From: an uncultured Clostridium sp.
GTDB lineage: Bacteria; Bacillota; Clostridia; Clostridiales; Clostridiaceae
NCBI GenBank assembly: GCA_900543325.1
Contig: UQQU01000005.1
Span: forward strand, 1 to 64,000
Length of the DNA stretch: 64,000 bases
Reading direction: 5' to 3'
Part shown: positions 19,536 through 29,454 of the stretch, in pieces
Numbering within the stretch: position 1 is the stretch's first letter
Layout of the letters: each line of letters begins with the position of its first letter
The notes under the pieces: generated by a model
Databases searched by the model: none
Told to the model about the DNA's origin: nothing
The model's input: the letters and a program-made list of their open reading frames with translations, nothing else
Program-made: the position numbers and the translations under genes

Positions 19536-19573
19536 TATATAGTTAAAAATTTTAAGAAGATGGGGGTATAAGA

Positions 19574-22500
19574 GTGAGTGACGATATTATAAAGAAGCTA
19601 ACCCTTGAGATAAACAAACATGAAACCTTAGAAGATAAAGATATTAAAATTATAAAGTTCCAACTTTTAAGAAAAAGTATGATTTTAAAAGTTGTTTTAA
19701 GAGGAAAAGAAAAGTTAGCCCATGAAGAAGAAGAGCTAATAAAAAAGATTATTTGTAAAACTCTAATGGTAAGAATTACTGTTGAAATAGTTTTTTATAG
19801 AGATGCTTCAGATATTACATTAGAAGAAGTAATTCAAAATCATTGGATTGAATGTATTTCTGATACTATAAAGAAAACACCTTTATGTAAGACATTATTA
19901 TTAAACTGTAGAAAAGAAGTAAATGAAAATAAAGTAATATTATTTAATGGATATGATAAATTAACAGAGCATTTAAAGAGTAAAAATGGAGAAAAGAATT
20001 TAGAGGATACTGTTAAAGCAATGTTTGGCATATCTTGTAGATTTGAAATAAAGTATGATCCTGCTATGGAAGTAGTAATAGATTATGCAGCAAGAGAAAA
20101 AGAAGAAAAAGAGCTATTGAACAAAGCTATGCAGGCTAGAGTTCAAGAGATGAGTAAAGCCTCAAGTACTGCAAGTAAGCCAGTAGAGAAAAAGCCAGTT
20201 GAAAAGAAACAATATGAAAAGAAAGAAAATAGTTATAAGAGAGAACCAAAGGCTGAAAATGCTATATATGGTAGAAATATTTCTATTGAGGCTACTCCAA
20301 TAAATGAAATAAATGAAAGATCAGGATATGTAGCAGTTTTAGGAGATGTATTTAAAGTAGAAACTATGGAAACTAAAACTGGTAAGATAATATTAACATT
20401 CTATATAACTGATTATACTAGTTCTATAACAGTTAAATGCTTCTTAAAACCACAGGAAAAAGATGAAGTTCTTGATAATGTTAAAAAGGGTCTTTACTGT
20501 AAGGTTAGAGGTGAAGCTGTATATGATACTTATCAAAGAGAAGTAGTTATAATGGGTAGAGATATCTTGAAGATGAAAAAGATGGAGAAAATGGATGGGG
20601 CTGAAGAAAAAAGAGTTGAGCTTCACTGTCATACTACAATGAGCGCAATGGATGGTGTTACACCAGTTTCAAAAATTGTAGAACGAGCAGCAAAATGGGG
20701 TCATCCTGCCATAGCTATTACAGATCATGGTGGTGTTCAAGCATTCCCAGATGCACAAATTGCAGCTAAAAAGAATAAAATAAAGGTTATTTATGGAGTA
20801 GAAGGATATTTAGTAGACGATGGTGTACCATTAGCTTTAAATGAAAAAGGTCAAAACTTAGATGACACTTATGTTGTATTTGACTTAGAAACAACAGGAT
20901 TTTCTTCTAAAAATGATAAAATAATTGAAATAGGAGCTGTCAAAATTCAAAATGGAGTTATTATAGATAACTTTAGTGAATTTGTTAATCCAAGAAGACC
21001 AATACCTTATAATATAACAGAGCTTACAGGAATAAGTGATGATATGGTAAGTGATGCACAGGCAATAGAAGAGGTATTACCAAGATTTATAGAGTTTATA
21101 GGGGATTCTGTTGTTGTAGCACATAATGCAAGTTTTGACTGTAGTTTTATATCTAAGAATTGTAATGATTTGGGATTAGTATTTGAACCAACTATAGTAG
21201 ATACAGTTCCATTATGTAGATTCTTATATCCTGAACTAAAATCTGTAAAGTTAAATATTGTTGCCAAACATTTAGGTGTTAAGCTAGAAAGTCATCATAG
21301 GGCTGTAGATGATGCCAAAGCAACAGCAGATATTTTAGTAGAGTGTATTAAAAAGATTAAAGAAGAGTTAGAAGTAAAAACTTTAGAAGAATTAAATAAA
21401 GTTTTCTTAGAAAAAGTTGATATTAAAAAGTTACCTACTTATCACATAATAATTTTAGCTAAAACTCAAGCTGGAATTAGAAATTTATATAAACTTGTAT
21501 CAGAAGCTCATATAGATAATTTCTTTAGAAGACCAAGAACTAAAAAATCAAGGCTAATGGAAATGAGAGAAGGACTTATAATTGGAGGTGCTTGTGAAGC
21601 TGGAGAAATTTATAGATCTGTAGTTGGTGGCAAAAGTGATGAAGAAATAAAAGAAATTATGAGTTTTTACGATTATGTAGAAATTCAACCTATTGGAAAC
21701 AATGCTTATATGATTGAAAAAGGTTCAGTTAAAGATGAAGATGAGCTTAGAGATATTAATAGAAAGATTTATGATTTAGCAAAAGAAATTAATAAACCTA
21801 CTGTAGCAACATGTGATGTTCATTTTCTAGACCCTCACGATGAGGCATTTAGAAGAATAATTATGGCAGGTCAAGGATTTGGAGATGCTGATAATCAAGC
21901 ACCCCTTTATTTAAGAACTACAGAGGAGATGTTAAAGGAGTTTTCCTATTTAGGAGCTGAGATTGCTAATGAAGTAGTTATTAAAAATCCACAAGCAATA
22001 GCAAATTCTGTAGAAGAAAACTTAAAACCTATTCCTGATGAAACTTATCCACCTAAAATTGAAGGTGCAGATGATGATATTAGAAATATGACAATGAATA
22101 AGGTTCACTCTATATATGGTGATCCACTTCCAGAAGTAGTACAAAAAAGATTAGATAAAGAATTAAATTCTATTATAAATAACGGATATGCTGTACTTTA
22201 TCTAATTGCACAAAAGCTAGTTGCAAAATCTTATTCTGATGGATATTTAGTAGGTTCAAGAGGATCTGTTGGTTCATCTTTCGTTGCAACCATGTCAGAT
22301 ATAACAGAGGTTAATGGATTGCCACCACATTATGTATGTCCTAAGTGTAAGAAATCACATTTCTTCTTAGATGGTTCTGTAAGTTCAGGAGCTGACTTAG
22401 AAGATAAGGATTGTCCAGATTGTGGTGTACCTTATATAAAAGATGGTCACGATATTCCTTTCGAAACTTTCTTAGGATTTGAAGGAGATAAGGAACCAGA

Positions 22501-23920
22501 TATAGACTTAAATTTCTCTGGTGATAACCAAGCTGACATTCATAAATATACAGAAGTATTATTCGGAAAGGGATACGTATTTAAAGCTGGAACAATAGGT
22601 ACAGTTGCAGAAAAAACAGCTTATGGATTTGTTAAGAAATACTTAGACCAAAAAGGGATAATTGCATCCCAAGCAGAAATTGAAAGATTAACTATTGGAT
22701 GTACAGGTATTAAAAGAACAACAGGACAGCATCCTGGTGGAATCATGGTTGTGCCTAATTATACAGATGTTTATAATTTTACCCCAATTCAAAGACCAGC
22801 AGATGATGCTACATCAGATGTAACAACTACACATTTTGATTATCATTCTATTTCAGGAAGACTCTTAAAGCTTGATATACTGGGTCACGACGATCCGACA
22901 GTACTTAGAATGCTTCAAGATATAACAGGTTTAGATCCAAAAACTATACCTCTTAATGATAAAAAAGTACTGTCTTTATTTACATCACCTGAAGCTTTAG
23001 GTGTTACAAAAGAAGAACTTGAATGTGAAGTTGGTTCTTATGGTTTACCAGAGTTTGGAACAAAATTCGTTCGTCAAATGCTTGTAGATACACAACCACA
23101 AACATTCTCAGACTTAGTTAGAATATCTGGACTTTCTCATGGTACTGACGTTTGGCTTAATAATGCTCAATACTTCATTAAAGAAGGATACACTACACTT
23201 AGAGATTGTATTGCAACAAGAGACGATATCATGGTTTATCTTATGTATAAAGGTGTTGAACCTAAAACTGCATTTACCATAATGGAAAGTGTAAGAAAAG
23301 GGAAGGGCTTAACAGAAGATTTTGAGAAAACCATGAAGGAAAATAATGTTGAAGACTGGTATATAGAAAGTTGTAAAAGGATCAAGTACATGTTCCCTAA
23401 AGGTCATGCCGTTGCCTATGTTATGATGGCTGTTAGAGTTGCTTATTATAAGGTATATTATCCACTTGCATATTATGCAACTTATTTTACAGTAAGAGGT
23501 GCAGATGATTTTGATGCAGATTTAATATGTAAGGGAGAAACTGCAGTTCATGCAAAACTTCAAGAGTTATATGCACTTGGTAATCAAGCAACTGTAAAAG
23601 ATAAGGGATTAATAACTGTTTTAGAGCTTTCTTTTGAAATGTATAAAAGAGGATTTAAAATGCTTAAGGTAGATTTATATAAATCAGATGCAACTAAATT
23701 CTTGATAGTAGATAATGCATTAAGACCACCACTAAGCTCATTGCAAGGGGTTGGAGTAAACGCAGCTAAATCAATTGCAGAAGCAAGAAAAGATGGTGAG
23801 TTTATTTCAAAGGAAGATTTAAGATTAAGATCAAAGGTATCTAAAACTGTAATTGAAACTTTAAGTAATCATGGCTGTTTAGAAGGTATGTCTGAAACAA
23901 ATCAATTATCATTATTTTAA
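19574..23920 (+). CDS. polC: DNA polymerase III PolC-type, alpha subunit with proofreading exonuclease
   Basis: PolC is the main replicative polymerase of Firmicutes. The 1448-residue product has the expected order: N-terminal domain and charged linker (about 1-230), OB domain (about 235-330), PHP domain starting [13 protein letters not shown] near 348 and interrupted by a DEDDh 3'-5' exonuclease (VFDLETTG near 433, [10 protein letters not shown] near 517, [11 protein letters not shown] near 575), then palm/fingers with a four-cysteine zinc module near 920-957, the catalytic EPDIDLNF near 974, and HhH near 1390. The GTG start follows GGGGGT. In many clostridia polC lies between ispG and rimP; here it is about 12 kb from ispG and 17 kb from rimP. 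Confidence 0.98.
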   Translation: MSDDIIKKLTLEINKHETLEDKDIKIIKFQLLRKSMILKVVLRGKEKLAHEEEELIKKIICKTLMVRITVEIVFYRDASDITLEEVIQNHWIECISDTIKKTPLCKTLLLNCRKEVNENKVILFNGYDKLTEHLKSKNGEKNLEDTVKAMFGISCRFEIKYDPAMEVVIDYAAREKEEKELLNKAMQARVQEMSKASSTASKPVEKKPVEKKQYEKKENSYKREPKAENAIYGRNISIEATPINEINERSGYVAVLGDVFKVETMETKTGKIILTFYITDYTSSITVKCFLKPQEKDEVLDNVKKGLYCKVRGEAVYDTYQREVVIMGRDILKMKKMEKMDGAEEKRVELHCHTTMSAMDGVTPVSKIVERAAKWGHPAIAITDHGGVQAFPDAQIAAKKNKIKVIYGVEGYLVDDGVPLALNEKGQNLDDTYVVFDLETTGFSSKNDKIIEIGAVKIQNGVIIDNFSEFVNPRRPIPYNITELTGISDDMVSDAQAIEEVLPRFIEFIGDSVVVAHNASFDCSFISKNCNDLGLVFEPTIVDTVPLCRFLYPELKSVKLNIVAKHLGVKLESHHRAVDDAKATADILVECIKKIKEELEVKTLEELNKVFLEKVDIKKLPTYHIIILAKTQAGIRNLYKLVSEAHIDNFFRRPRTKKSRLMEMREGLIIGGACEAGEIYRSVVGGKSDEEIKEIMSFYDYVEIQPIGNNAYMIEKGSVKDEDELRDINRKIYDLAKEINKPTVATCDVHFLDPHDEAFRRIIMAGQGFGDADNQAPLYLRTTEEMLKEFSYLGAEIANEVVIKNPQAIANSVEENLKPIPDETYPPKIEGADDDIRNMTMNKVHSIYGDPLPEVVQKRLDKELNSIINNGYAVLYLIAQKLVAKSYSDGYLVGSRGSVGSSFVATMSDITEVNGLPPHYVCPKCKKSHFFLDGSVSSGADLEDKDCPDCGVPYIKDGHDIPFETFLGFEGDKEPDIDLNFSGDNQADIHKYTEVLFGKGYVFKAGTIGTVAEKTAYGFVKKYLDQKGIIASQAEIERLTIGCTGIKRTTGQHPGGIMVVPNYTDVYNFTPIQRPADDATSDVTTTHFDYHSISGRLLKLDILGHDDPTVLRMLQDITGLDPKTIPLNDKKVLSLFTSPEALGVTKEELECEVGSYGLPEFGTKFVRQMLVDTQPQTFSDLVRISGLSHGTDVWLNNAQYFIKEGYTTLRDCIATRDDIMVYLMYKGVEPKTAFTIMESVRKGKGLTEDFEKTMKENNVEDWYIESCKRIKYMFPKGHAVAYVMMAVRVAYYKVYYPLAYYATYFTVRGADDFDADLICKGETAVHAKLQELYALGNQATVKDKGLITVLELSFEMYKRGFKMLKVDLYKSDATKFLIVDNALRPPLSSLQGVGVNAAKSIAEARKDGEFISKEDLRLRSKVSKTVIETLSNHGCLEGMSETNQLSLF

Positions 23921-23927
23921 AATACTT

Positions 23928-23961
23928 AAAAGGACTAATCGTTAGTGGTTAGTCTTTTTTG
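23928..23961 (+). terminator. Intrinsic terminator after polC
   Basis: AAAAGGACTAA (23928-23938) pairs with TTAGTCTTTT (23949-23958), including one G-T wobble, followed by a T run. Confidence 0.75.
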
Positions 23962-24010
23962 TTTAATATAGTGTATAATTAGAATGATGGTGAAATTTAG
24001 GAGGATTTTA

Positions 24011-24922
24011 ATGGATTTAACAGTAATAATAAATAAAGTAATATCTCTATTTTTAATAATGATTATAGGTGTATATGGGAACAAAAGAAAAATAATAACG
24101 CCAACGATAAATAAAGGGTTAACAAATATATTATTAGAAATTACCCTACCTTGCCTAGTAGTTTCATCATTTATATTTGATATGGATGATGAGTTAAAGA
24201 ATAATATTATAAAATGTTTTATTTATAGTCCAATAGTTTTTATAATTACCATATTGATATCTTATATTGCACTTTTCCCAATAAAGTCAGATAAAAAAAT
24301 AATAATGCAGTTTGCAAATGTTTTTTCAAATTGTGGTTTTATAGGATTTCCAATAATTTATAGCATATTTGAAGGAGAGGGAGTTATATATGCTTCTATT
24401 TTTAATATGTTTTTTACAATAGCGTTATGGACTTATGGTATTATATTGTTTAATGGAAATATAGATAAAAAAGATTTTAAAAAGGTTTTTTTAAATCCAT
24501 CTATTATAGCAGTTATAATTGGATTAATAATAATGATTTTTAATATTAGTATTCCAGAAGTATTATATTCTACTTTAGACTTAGTAGGTGGGGTAACATC
24601 TCCTTTGTCAATGATAATAATAGGGGTAATATTAGGAAGTAGTAATATATTAAATTACTTGAAAGATTATACTATATATTATAGTAGTATTTTAAAGTTA
24701 ATAGTATTACCATTTATTTTGATTATTATTTCAAAAATTATAAATGATAATTCTATAGTAACTAAAACGCTAATAATTATTACAGCAATGCCAGCGGCTG
24801 CAATGACATCAATTTTAGCAGAAAAGTTTGATAAAGAAAAAGAATATTCTGCTGTTATTATTTTTATTACAACTCTATTTTCTTTAATAACCTTTCCACT
24901 TTTACTTAAATTTATATTATAG
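24011..24922 (+). CDS. AEC family transporter
   Basis: This 303-residue hydrophobic protein has about ten membrane segments in two halves, with the family pattern of the auxin efflux carrier (AEC) group: KGLTNILLEITLPCLVVSSF near residue 36, NCGFIGFPIIYSIFEGEG near 110 and the C-terminal TAMPAAAMTSILAEKF near 265. Bacterial members move organic acids such as malate, but the substrate is unknown here. The ATG at 24011 follows TAGGAGG; an upstream in-frame ATG at 23984 has no such site. It has no clear partner gene. Confidence 0.85.
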   Translation: MDLTVIINKVISLFLIMIIGVYGNKRKIITPTINKGLTNILLEITLPCLVVSSFIFDMDDELKNNIIKCFIYSPIVFIITILISYIALFPIKSDKKIIMQFANVFSNCGFIGFPIIYSIFEGEGVIYASIFNMFFTIALWTYGIILFNGNIDKKDFKKVFLNPSIIAVIIGLIIMIFNISIPEVLYSTLDLVGGVTSPLSMIIIGVILGSSNILNYLKDYTIYYSSILKLIVLPFILIIISKIINDNSIVTKTLIIITAMPAAAMTSILAEKFDKEKEYSAVIIFITTLFSLITFPLLLKFIL

Positions 24923-25013
24923 AAAATTTAATATAATAAATAGAATAAACATACGAACAATTATTATATGAATAACATAAGATATATCTAAGTAAGTATT
25001 AAAGGAGATTAAG

Positions 25014-25817
25014 GTGAGCTATAATTCGATTTATGATATTGTTGGATTTAATAATGAAGTAAATAGACTTGAAACTCAAGCTAAATTAGGTTGGAAAAAA
25101 GAGTTTAGAACATTAAAGTGGCTAGGACTTAAAGATGGAATGAGGATATTAGATGTTGGTTCAGGTACAGGAGTATATACTGAATTATTATTAGAAAATT
25201 TGCCACATAGCTCAGTAACTGCTTTAGAAGTTGATAGGAAATTATTTAATATGTCTAAAGAACGTTTAAGTGAATATGAGGGAGATAGACTTAATTTTAA
25301 GTTTGGGTCTATAAAAAATAGTGGTCTTAAAGAAAATAGTTATGATTTTGTAGTTTGTAGATTTGTATTTCAACATTTAGAAAGTCCTATTGAAGCAATA
25401 CGGGAGATATATAGATTATTGAAACCTGGTGGAATAGTTGCAATTATTGATTCAGATAGAGGAATGTACGGAGTAAGTGATCCAGATATGTTATTTAAAA
25501 GTGGAAGGGGATTTATTAGTCAGATAGAAAAAAGGGCAGGTTGGAATAGGGAAATTGGACGTAAACTTGTTAAAATACTAAAATATACAGGATTTGAAAA
25601 ATTAGATTTTGAAGCAGTAACTATTCATAGTGACCTAGTTGGCATAAGAAATATTCTTGGAAATAATAAAGTACCACCAGAGATAATTAGAATGATTAGT
25701 AGAAGTAATCCTAGGTTAGCTAAAATTATGAGGATTTGTAGCGATAGTTCTGAGAGAGAAAAATGTACAATAATATTTTTGAACTTAATAGCAAAAGGGC
25801 AGAAACCTATTAATTAA
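25014..25817 (+). CDS. Class I SAM-dependent methyltransferase
   Basis: The 267-residue protein has the Rossmann SAM-binding motif I MRILDVGSGTGVYTELLLE near residue 43, the acidic end of strand 2 (TALEVDRKLF) and the later YDFVVCRFVFQHLESP and LLKPGGIVAIID segments typical of small-molecule methyltransferases (Methyltransf_11/25 groups). The substrate is unknown. The GTG start is supported by AAAGGAG 7 bases upstream. It is monocistronic and ends at a bidirectional terminator. Confidence 0.88.
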   Translation: MSYNSIYDIVGFNNEVNRLETQAKLGWKKEFRTLKWLGLKDGMRILDVGSGTGVYTELLLENLPHSSVTALEVDRKLFNMSKERLSEYEGDRLNFKFGSIKNSGLKENSYDFVVCRFVFQHLESPIEAIREIYRLLKPGGIVAIIDSDRGMYGVSDPDMLFKSGRGFISQIEKRAGWNREIGRKLVKILKYTGFEKLDFEAVTIHSDLVGIRNILGNNKVPPEIIRMISRSNPRLAKIMRICSDSSEREKCTIIFLNLIAKGQKPIN

Positions 25818-25824
25818 CATAGAA

Positions 25825-25856
25825 AATAAAAAGGGCCATAAAGGCCCTTTTTATTT
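25825..25856. terminator. Bidirectional terminator between methyltransferase and reverse-strand genes
   Basis: AAAAAGGGCC (25828-25837) pairs with GGCCCTTTTT (25843-25852) around a 5-nt loop, with A-rich and T-rich flanks on both sides. It serves both convergent genes. Confidence 0.9.
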
Positions 25857-26004
25857 AGTTTTCCCACCATTTGATTGGCACTCTTTTTTGTGGAGATGTA
25901 ATGTTAATCTTATTAATATTCTTAATATTCTCTGTATATAAGTTTAAAGAACTACAAGATAAAGTAATAAACATTAATGGAATAATAAATAAAGTTTTTT
26001 TCAT
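25855..26004 (-). CDS. Small predicted exported peptide or lipoprotein (49 aa)
   Basis: The ATG at 26004 is preceded on the reverse strand by TTGGAGGT with good spacing. The peptide starts MKKTLFIIPLMFITLSCSS, a short signal sequence with a cysteine where a lipobox would end, although Thr at -3 is unusual. The mature part is about 30 residues, basic and ending in KWWEN. No family was recognised. The neighbouring small reverse-strand genes may share its transcript. Confidence 0.55.
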   Translation of the reverse strand: MKKTLFIIPLMFITLSCSSLNLYTENIKNINKINITSPQKRVPIKWWEN

Positions 26005-26088
26005 TTTTATTACCTCCAATAAAATAGCAATATTATGAATATTAATAATATTCCACATAATAAAATAATTATTTATAGTTATTAATTA

Positions 26089-26511
26089 TTAAGTTCTAAA
26101 GTCAAATTTAGTTGAACATTTTTTACAAGTAACAACTATTTTGCCTTTACCTCTTGGAAGTCTAAGTTTCTGCTTGCAATTAGGACATTTAGTAATTTTA
26201 TATTTACGATGTTGATTATATTTAAATTTAATGTTTTCAAATATATAAGATAAATTATTTAAATCATATATAGGCAAATCATAAGGGATAGATTTGTCAA
26301 ATTTCTTTAAAAATTTATTTGCATATGTATAGAAAACATTATATTCATTTTTTCTTTTATATATTTTTTTTGAAAATGCTCTATATATGGCATAAATTAA
26401 AATAAGTGTACCTAAAATTCTAGTGTAATCAAAAATATTAAGTATACAAGAGATTAGAACTAATATTATTGATAATAAGTCAAATCCATAGGTACCTTTT
26501 AAAAAGTTCAT
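26089..26511 (-). CDS. Small membrane protein with C-terminal zinc ribbon
   Basis: This 140-residue protein has two hydrophobic segments (about residues 12-27 and 31-47) followed by a basic cytoplasmic stretch and a zinc ribbon near residues 109-135 (CPNCKQKL, then CKKCSTKF). Such architecture occurs in uncharacterised clostridial proteins; no function is known. The start follows TAGGGGTGA on the reverse strand. It is upstream of the small lipoprotein-like gene and may be cotranscribed with it. Confidence 0.7.
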   Translation of the reverse strand: MNFLKGTYGFDLLSIILVLISCILNIFDYTRILGTLILIYAIYRAFSKKIYKRKNEYNVFYTYANKFLKKFDKSIPYDLPIYDLNNLSYIFENIKFKYNQHRKYKITKCPNCKQKLRLPRGKGKIVVTCKKCSTKFDFRT

Positions 26512-26639
26512 TTAATCACCCCTAAGTAAAAAATATTAAATATTTAGTTTTTAGAATAATTATAATATAAATTAAAAGGTTGTACAATTTATTTTATATT
26601 AATAAGTAATGAATAAAAAGTAAATAATAGTATACAATA

Positions 26640-26718
26640 TTAATGTAATCATCTAGCTACTAAGTAGCTAGAAGTGATTATGGGACGTTGCAATAAAAAA
26701 TGCAACGTCTTTTATTTT
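26640..26718 (+). ncRNA. Candidate small RNA or orphan structured element with terminator
   Basis: Between two reverse-strand genes the plus strand carries two hairpins: CTAGCTAC/GTAGCTAG (26653-26660 with 26664-26671, extended outward by AATCA/TGATT) and GACGTTGCA/TGCAACGTC (26684-26692 with 26701-26709) followed by TTTTATTTTT. The T run is on the plus strand only, where no gene ends. This is the signature of a short non-coding transcript or a leader without a gene. The promoter is not certain; TATACAAT at 26631-26638 could be a -10. Confidence 0.45.
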
Positions 26719-26740
26719 TGGTGAGTATAATAATAAATTT

Positions 26741-27028
26741 CTAATAAAAAAGTTTAATTGAAAAGTTACAGTTTAAAAACAAGAATATAAATATTAATTG
26801 AAATAAAAAAATAATTGGGAATCCTAACGTAAATTTTAAGTGTTTTGTTTTATGTCTAAAAGTATACATTCCAAGTATTCCACCAATACTACCACCCATA
26901 AGAGCTAGTGAGAAAAGTGTTTTTTCACTTATTCTCCAATGATTTAATTTTGCTTTGCGTTTATCTAATCCCATAAGAATAAAAAGCAGTAAATTGGTAA
27001 AGAATACATAAATAAATATAAATTTCAT
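26741..27028 (-). CDS. DUF1294 family membrane protein
   Basis: The 95-residue protein has three hydrophobic segments and the DUF1294 core: GLDKRKAKLNHWRISEKTLF followed by ALMGGSIGGILGMYTFRHKTKH, with the conserved R-x-x-E and GG-x-x-G features. The function of the family is unknown. The ATG at 27028 follows TTAGGAGGT on the reverse strand, which excludes the longer in-frame reading. It lies downstream of plsY but is separated from it by a terminator. Confidence 0.85.
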   Translation of the reverse strand: MKFIFIYVFFTNLLLFILMGLDKRKAKLNHWRISEKTLFSLALMGGSIGGILGMYTFRHKTKHLKFTLGFPIIFLFQLIFIFLFLNCNFSIKLFY

Positions 27029-27042
27029 AAAACCTCCTAAAT

Positions 27043-27080
27043 AAAAAAACACTGAATTATATTTTTATCAGTGTTTTTAT
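27043..27080 (-). terminator. Intrinsic terminator after plsY (reverse strand)
   Basis: TAAAAACACTGA and TCAGTGTTTTTT pair on the reverse strand (27068-27079 with 27043-27055), followed by U residues templated by the A run at 27043-27049. It separates plsY from the DUF1294 gene. Confidence 0.75.
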
Positions 27081-27087
27081 AAAAAAA

Positions 27088-27678
27088 TTATTTTTCTTCA
27101 CCTTTAATTAATCTAACTATATTACTTTTATGTCTCCAAAATACTAAAAGACAAGCAAAAAGTGTAGCATAAACATAATATTTATCGTAACCTAATAAAA
27201 GAGTTGATAAAAATAATGTAGTAGCAGCCACTAAAGAACGAATTGAAACAATTTTTGTTACTAACTTTAAACCAAAGAAAATTACAGCTGTAATTAAAAA
27301 TGGTATAGGAACAACTATCATAAAAGCAGCTGCAGAAGTAGCAACACCTTTACCACCCTTAAACTTTAAAAATATAGTGTAATTATGTCCTAATATTGCA
27401 GCAATAGCTACTAATGATAAACTTAAACTTTCGTTGGTTTTTAGTATATCATTCCAAATTAAGATACGTGTTAGTAGTACCGGAATAATTGCTTTTAGCA
27501 TATCACAAATTGCTGTTATCTTTGAAAGATTTTCACCAGCAACTCTTCTAACATTTGTAGCACCAATATTTCCACTTCCATATTCCCTTACATCTTTATT
27601 AAGTTTCTTTTTTACTAAAATATATCCGCTAGGGATTGAACCCATGAGATATGAAAAAATAATTAATAATGGTAACAT
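27088..27678 (-). CDS. plsY: Glycerol-3-phosphate acyltransferase PlsY
   Basis: PlsY transfers an acyl group from acyl-phosphate to glycerol-3-phosphate, the first step of phospholipid synthesis. The 196-residue membrane protein has about five hydrophobic segments and the three cytoplasmic motifs: SYLMGSIPSGYIL near residue 9, the GSGNIGATNVRR glycerol-3-phosphate site near residue 35, and KFKGGKGVAT near residue 105. The start follows AGGAGGT on the reverse strand. It is transcribed divergently from the Ugp-like ABC transporter across a 730-base gap. Confidence 0.96.
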   Translation of the reverse strand: MLPLLIIFSYLMGSIPSGYILVKKKLNKDVREYGSGNIGATNVRRVAGENLSKITAICDMLKAIIPVLLTRILIWNDILKTNESLSLSLVAIAAILGHNYTIFLKFKGGKGVATSAAAFMIVVPIPFLITAVIFFGLKLVTKIVSIRSLVAATTLFLSTLLLGYDKYYVYATLFACLLVFWRHKSNIVRLIKGEEK

Positions 27679-27839
27679 ATATACCTCCTTATATATCTTT
27701 ACATAAATATAATATTTAAGAATGTTAGATTATGCAAGAAATATTTATAAATAAAAGTTAATAGGAAACATAATATTAATAACAATAATATGGATAATAT
27801 CATACAATATAACATTAAGAAGTGTGAGGTAAATATTGG

Positions 27840-27968
27840 ATGAATAATTTGGACGAGCTAGCTATTATAACTTTTATTACTTGTGATGCTATATTGGAAA
27901 ACTTTTATGAAATTAAAAATTTCTATAGATATTATTATAAAAATATAAAAAACAAGTTAAAAAGGTAA
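27840..27968 (+). CDS. Small ORF in the plsY/ABC transporter gap (42 aa)
   Basis: An ATG preceded by GTGAGGT (11 bases away) opens a 42-codon frame beginning MNNLDELAIITFITCDAIL and ending in a basic KNIKNKLKR tail. It is not recognised; it might be the N-terminus of a decayed transposase or a short peptide. The rest of 27679-28410 is extremely AT-rich, with GGATAAT-type strings repeated at about 27792, 28089, 28184 and 28244 and the promoter at 28307, and no other gene. Confidence 0.3.
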   Translation: MNNLDELAIITFITCDAILENFYEIKNFYRYYYKNIKNKLKR

Positions 27969-28306
27969 TTAATAGATTATTCACATGAGCATCTATGAGA
28001 AAAAATATAAAAAATAACTATAGAAATAAAATGATAAACATAAAAAAAATAAAATTAGGAAAGTATAAATAATATAGAATTTTTATAACGGATAATCTAA
28101 AATTCAACTTAAATATTAAAAATTAATCCTAGGAATAGATTTAAGTAGTAAATTTTCTTTTAATAATAATTAAAAGAATAAAATGGATAATATTCTAAAA
28201 ACAAGATAAATAGACATATAAATGAAATAAAAATTCTAAAAAGTGGATAAATTTAATGTTTTTAATGGAAAATTTAAAATACAAAAAGGGGAAGGGCGGA
28301 AAATTA

Positions 28307-28336
28307 TTGACAAATACAAATAAATTGTCGTATTCT
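28307..28336 (+). promoter_or_regulatory. Promoter of the Ugp-like ABC transporter operon
   Basis: TTGACA (28307-28312) and TATTCT (28331-28336) are separated by 18 bases. The predicted leader is about 70 bases. A perfect -35 and good spacing make this a confident call. Confidence 0.78.
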
Positions 28337-28410
28337 GTAATAGCGCGAAAATCTAGAGGTTTTTGTATTTAATAGTAGACGTATTAAAAAAAGCATGAGG
28401 TGAATTATCA

Positions 28411-29454
28411 ATGGGAATAAGACTAGACAAACTAGTTGTAAAATTTGGAGACTTTAAGGCGCTTAATGAAGTTACATTACAAATTCCAAAAGGAAAGTTA
28501 GTTTCATTATTAGGACCTTCAGGATCAGGAAAATCAACAACGTTATTTACTATTTCAGGAATTCATAAGCCACATAGTGGAAAGATTTATTTTGGAGATA
28601 GAGATGTAACTGGATTAGAGCCAGAAGAGTTAGGAATAGGATTAGTATTCCAAAACTATGCATTATATCCACATATGACTGTAAAAGAAAATATATTATT
28701 TCCTTTAAAAAATCTAAAGTGGGATAAAGCTGAAGCAGAAAAGAGAGCTATAGAGGTTGCTAAAATTGTAAAAATTGAAAGTCAATTAGATAAAAAGCCA
28801 TCTCAATTATCAGGAGGACAACAACAAAGGGTAGCTATCGCAAGAGCATTAGCAAAGAAACCTGATATTCTACTTCTTGATGAACCTTTATCAAACTTAG
28901 ATACAAAGTTAAGAGTTGAAACAAGACAAGAAATTAGAAGAATTCAAAAGGAAACAGGGGTTACAGCTATATTCGTAACACATGACCAAGAAGAGGCTAT
29001 GTCTATTTCAGATGAAATTGTATTAATGAAAGATGGTGCAATTCAACAAGTTTCATCACCTAGCGATATATATATGAATCCAGTAAATAAATTTGTTGCA
29101 TCTTTTATAGGAAGCCCAGAAATGAACTTTATCGATTTAGAATGTAAAGAAGGAATTTCTAGTGTTGATTCATTAACAATAGAAAATTTACCTAAAGATA
29201 AGTCGAAAGTTATTTTAGGAGTAAGAGCAGAAGATTTTGAAGTAGCAGATAAGGGATTAAAAACTAAAGTTGTTACAGTAGAAATATTAGGTAGAGAAAG
29301 ACTGTTAACATTAGACCATAACGGTGCTATATACAAAATGTTAGTTGACAAAGAGTTCTTTATTGACGAAGGTGCTGAACTAATAATTAGACCAAAGACA
29401 GGTAAGAGTTATGTGTTTGATGCTGAAAGTGAGGAGTTCATAACAAAATGCTAA
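28411..29454 (+). CDS. ugpC: ABC transporter ATP-binding protein (UgpC/MalK type)
   Basis: This is the ATPase of a carbohydrate or glycerol-3-phosphate importer. The 347-residue product has Walker A (GPSGSGKST near residue 35), the Q-loop, the LSGGQQQR signature near 131, Walker B (ILLLDEPLSNLD near 151), the switch histidine (FVTHDQEEA), and a C-terminal regulatory TOBE/OB region typical of MalK-like proteins. It overlaps the next gene by 7 bases. The symbol rests on the UgpB-like binding protein in the operon; other sugars are possible. Confidence 0.85.
   Translation: MGIRLDKLVVKFGDFKALNEVTLQIPKGKLVSLLGPSGSGKSTTLFTISGIHKPHSGKIYFGDRDVTGLEPEELGIGLVFQNYALYPHMTVKENILFPLKNLKWDKAEAEKRAIEVAKIVKIESQLDKKPSQLSGGQQQRVAIARALAKKPDILLLDEPLSNLDTKLRVETRQEIRRIQKETGVTAIFVTHDQEEAMSISDEIVLMKDGAIQQVSSPSDIYMNPVNKFVASFIGSPEMNFIDLECKEGISSVDSLTIENLPKDKSKVILGVRAEDFEVADKGLKTKVVTVEILGRERLLTLDHNGAIYKMLVDKEFFIDEGAELIIRPKTGKSYVFDAESEEFITKC

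Noticed and set aside
27840..27968. Functional transposase gene
   Set aside because: Only 42 codons are open, no inverted repeats or catalytic residues are present; at most it is a remnant.
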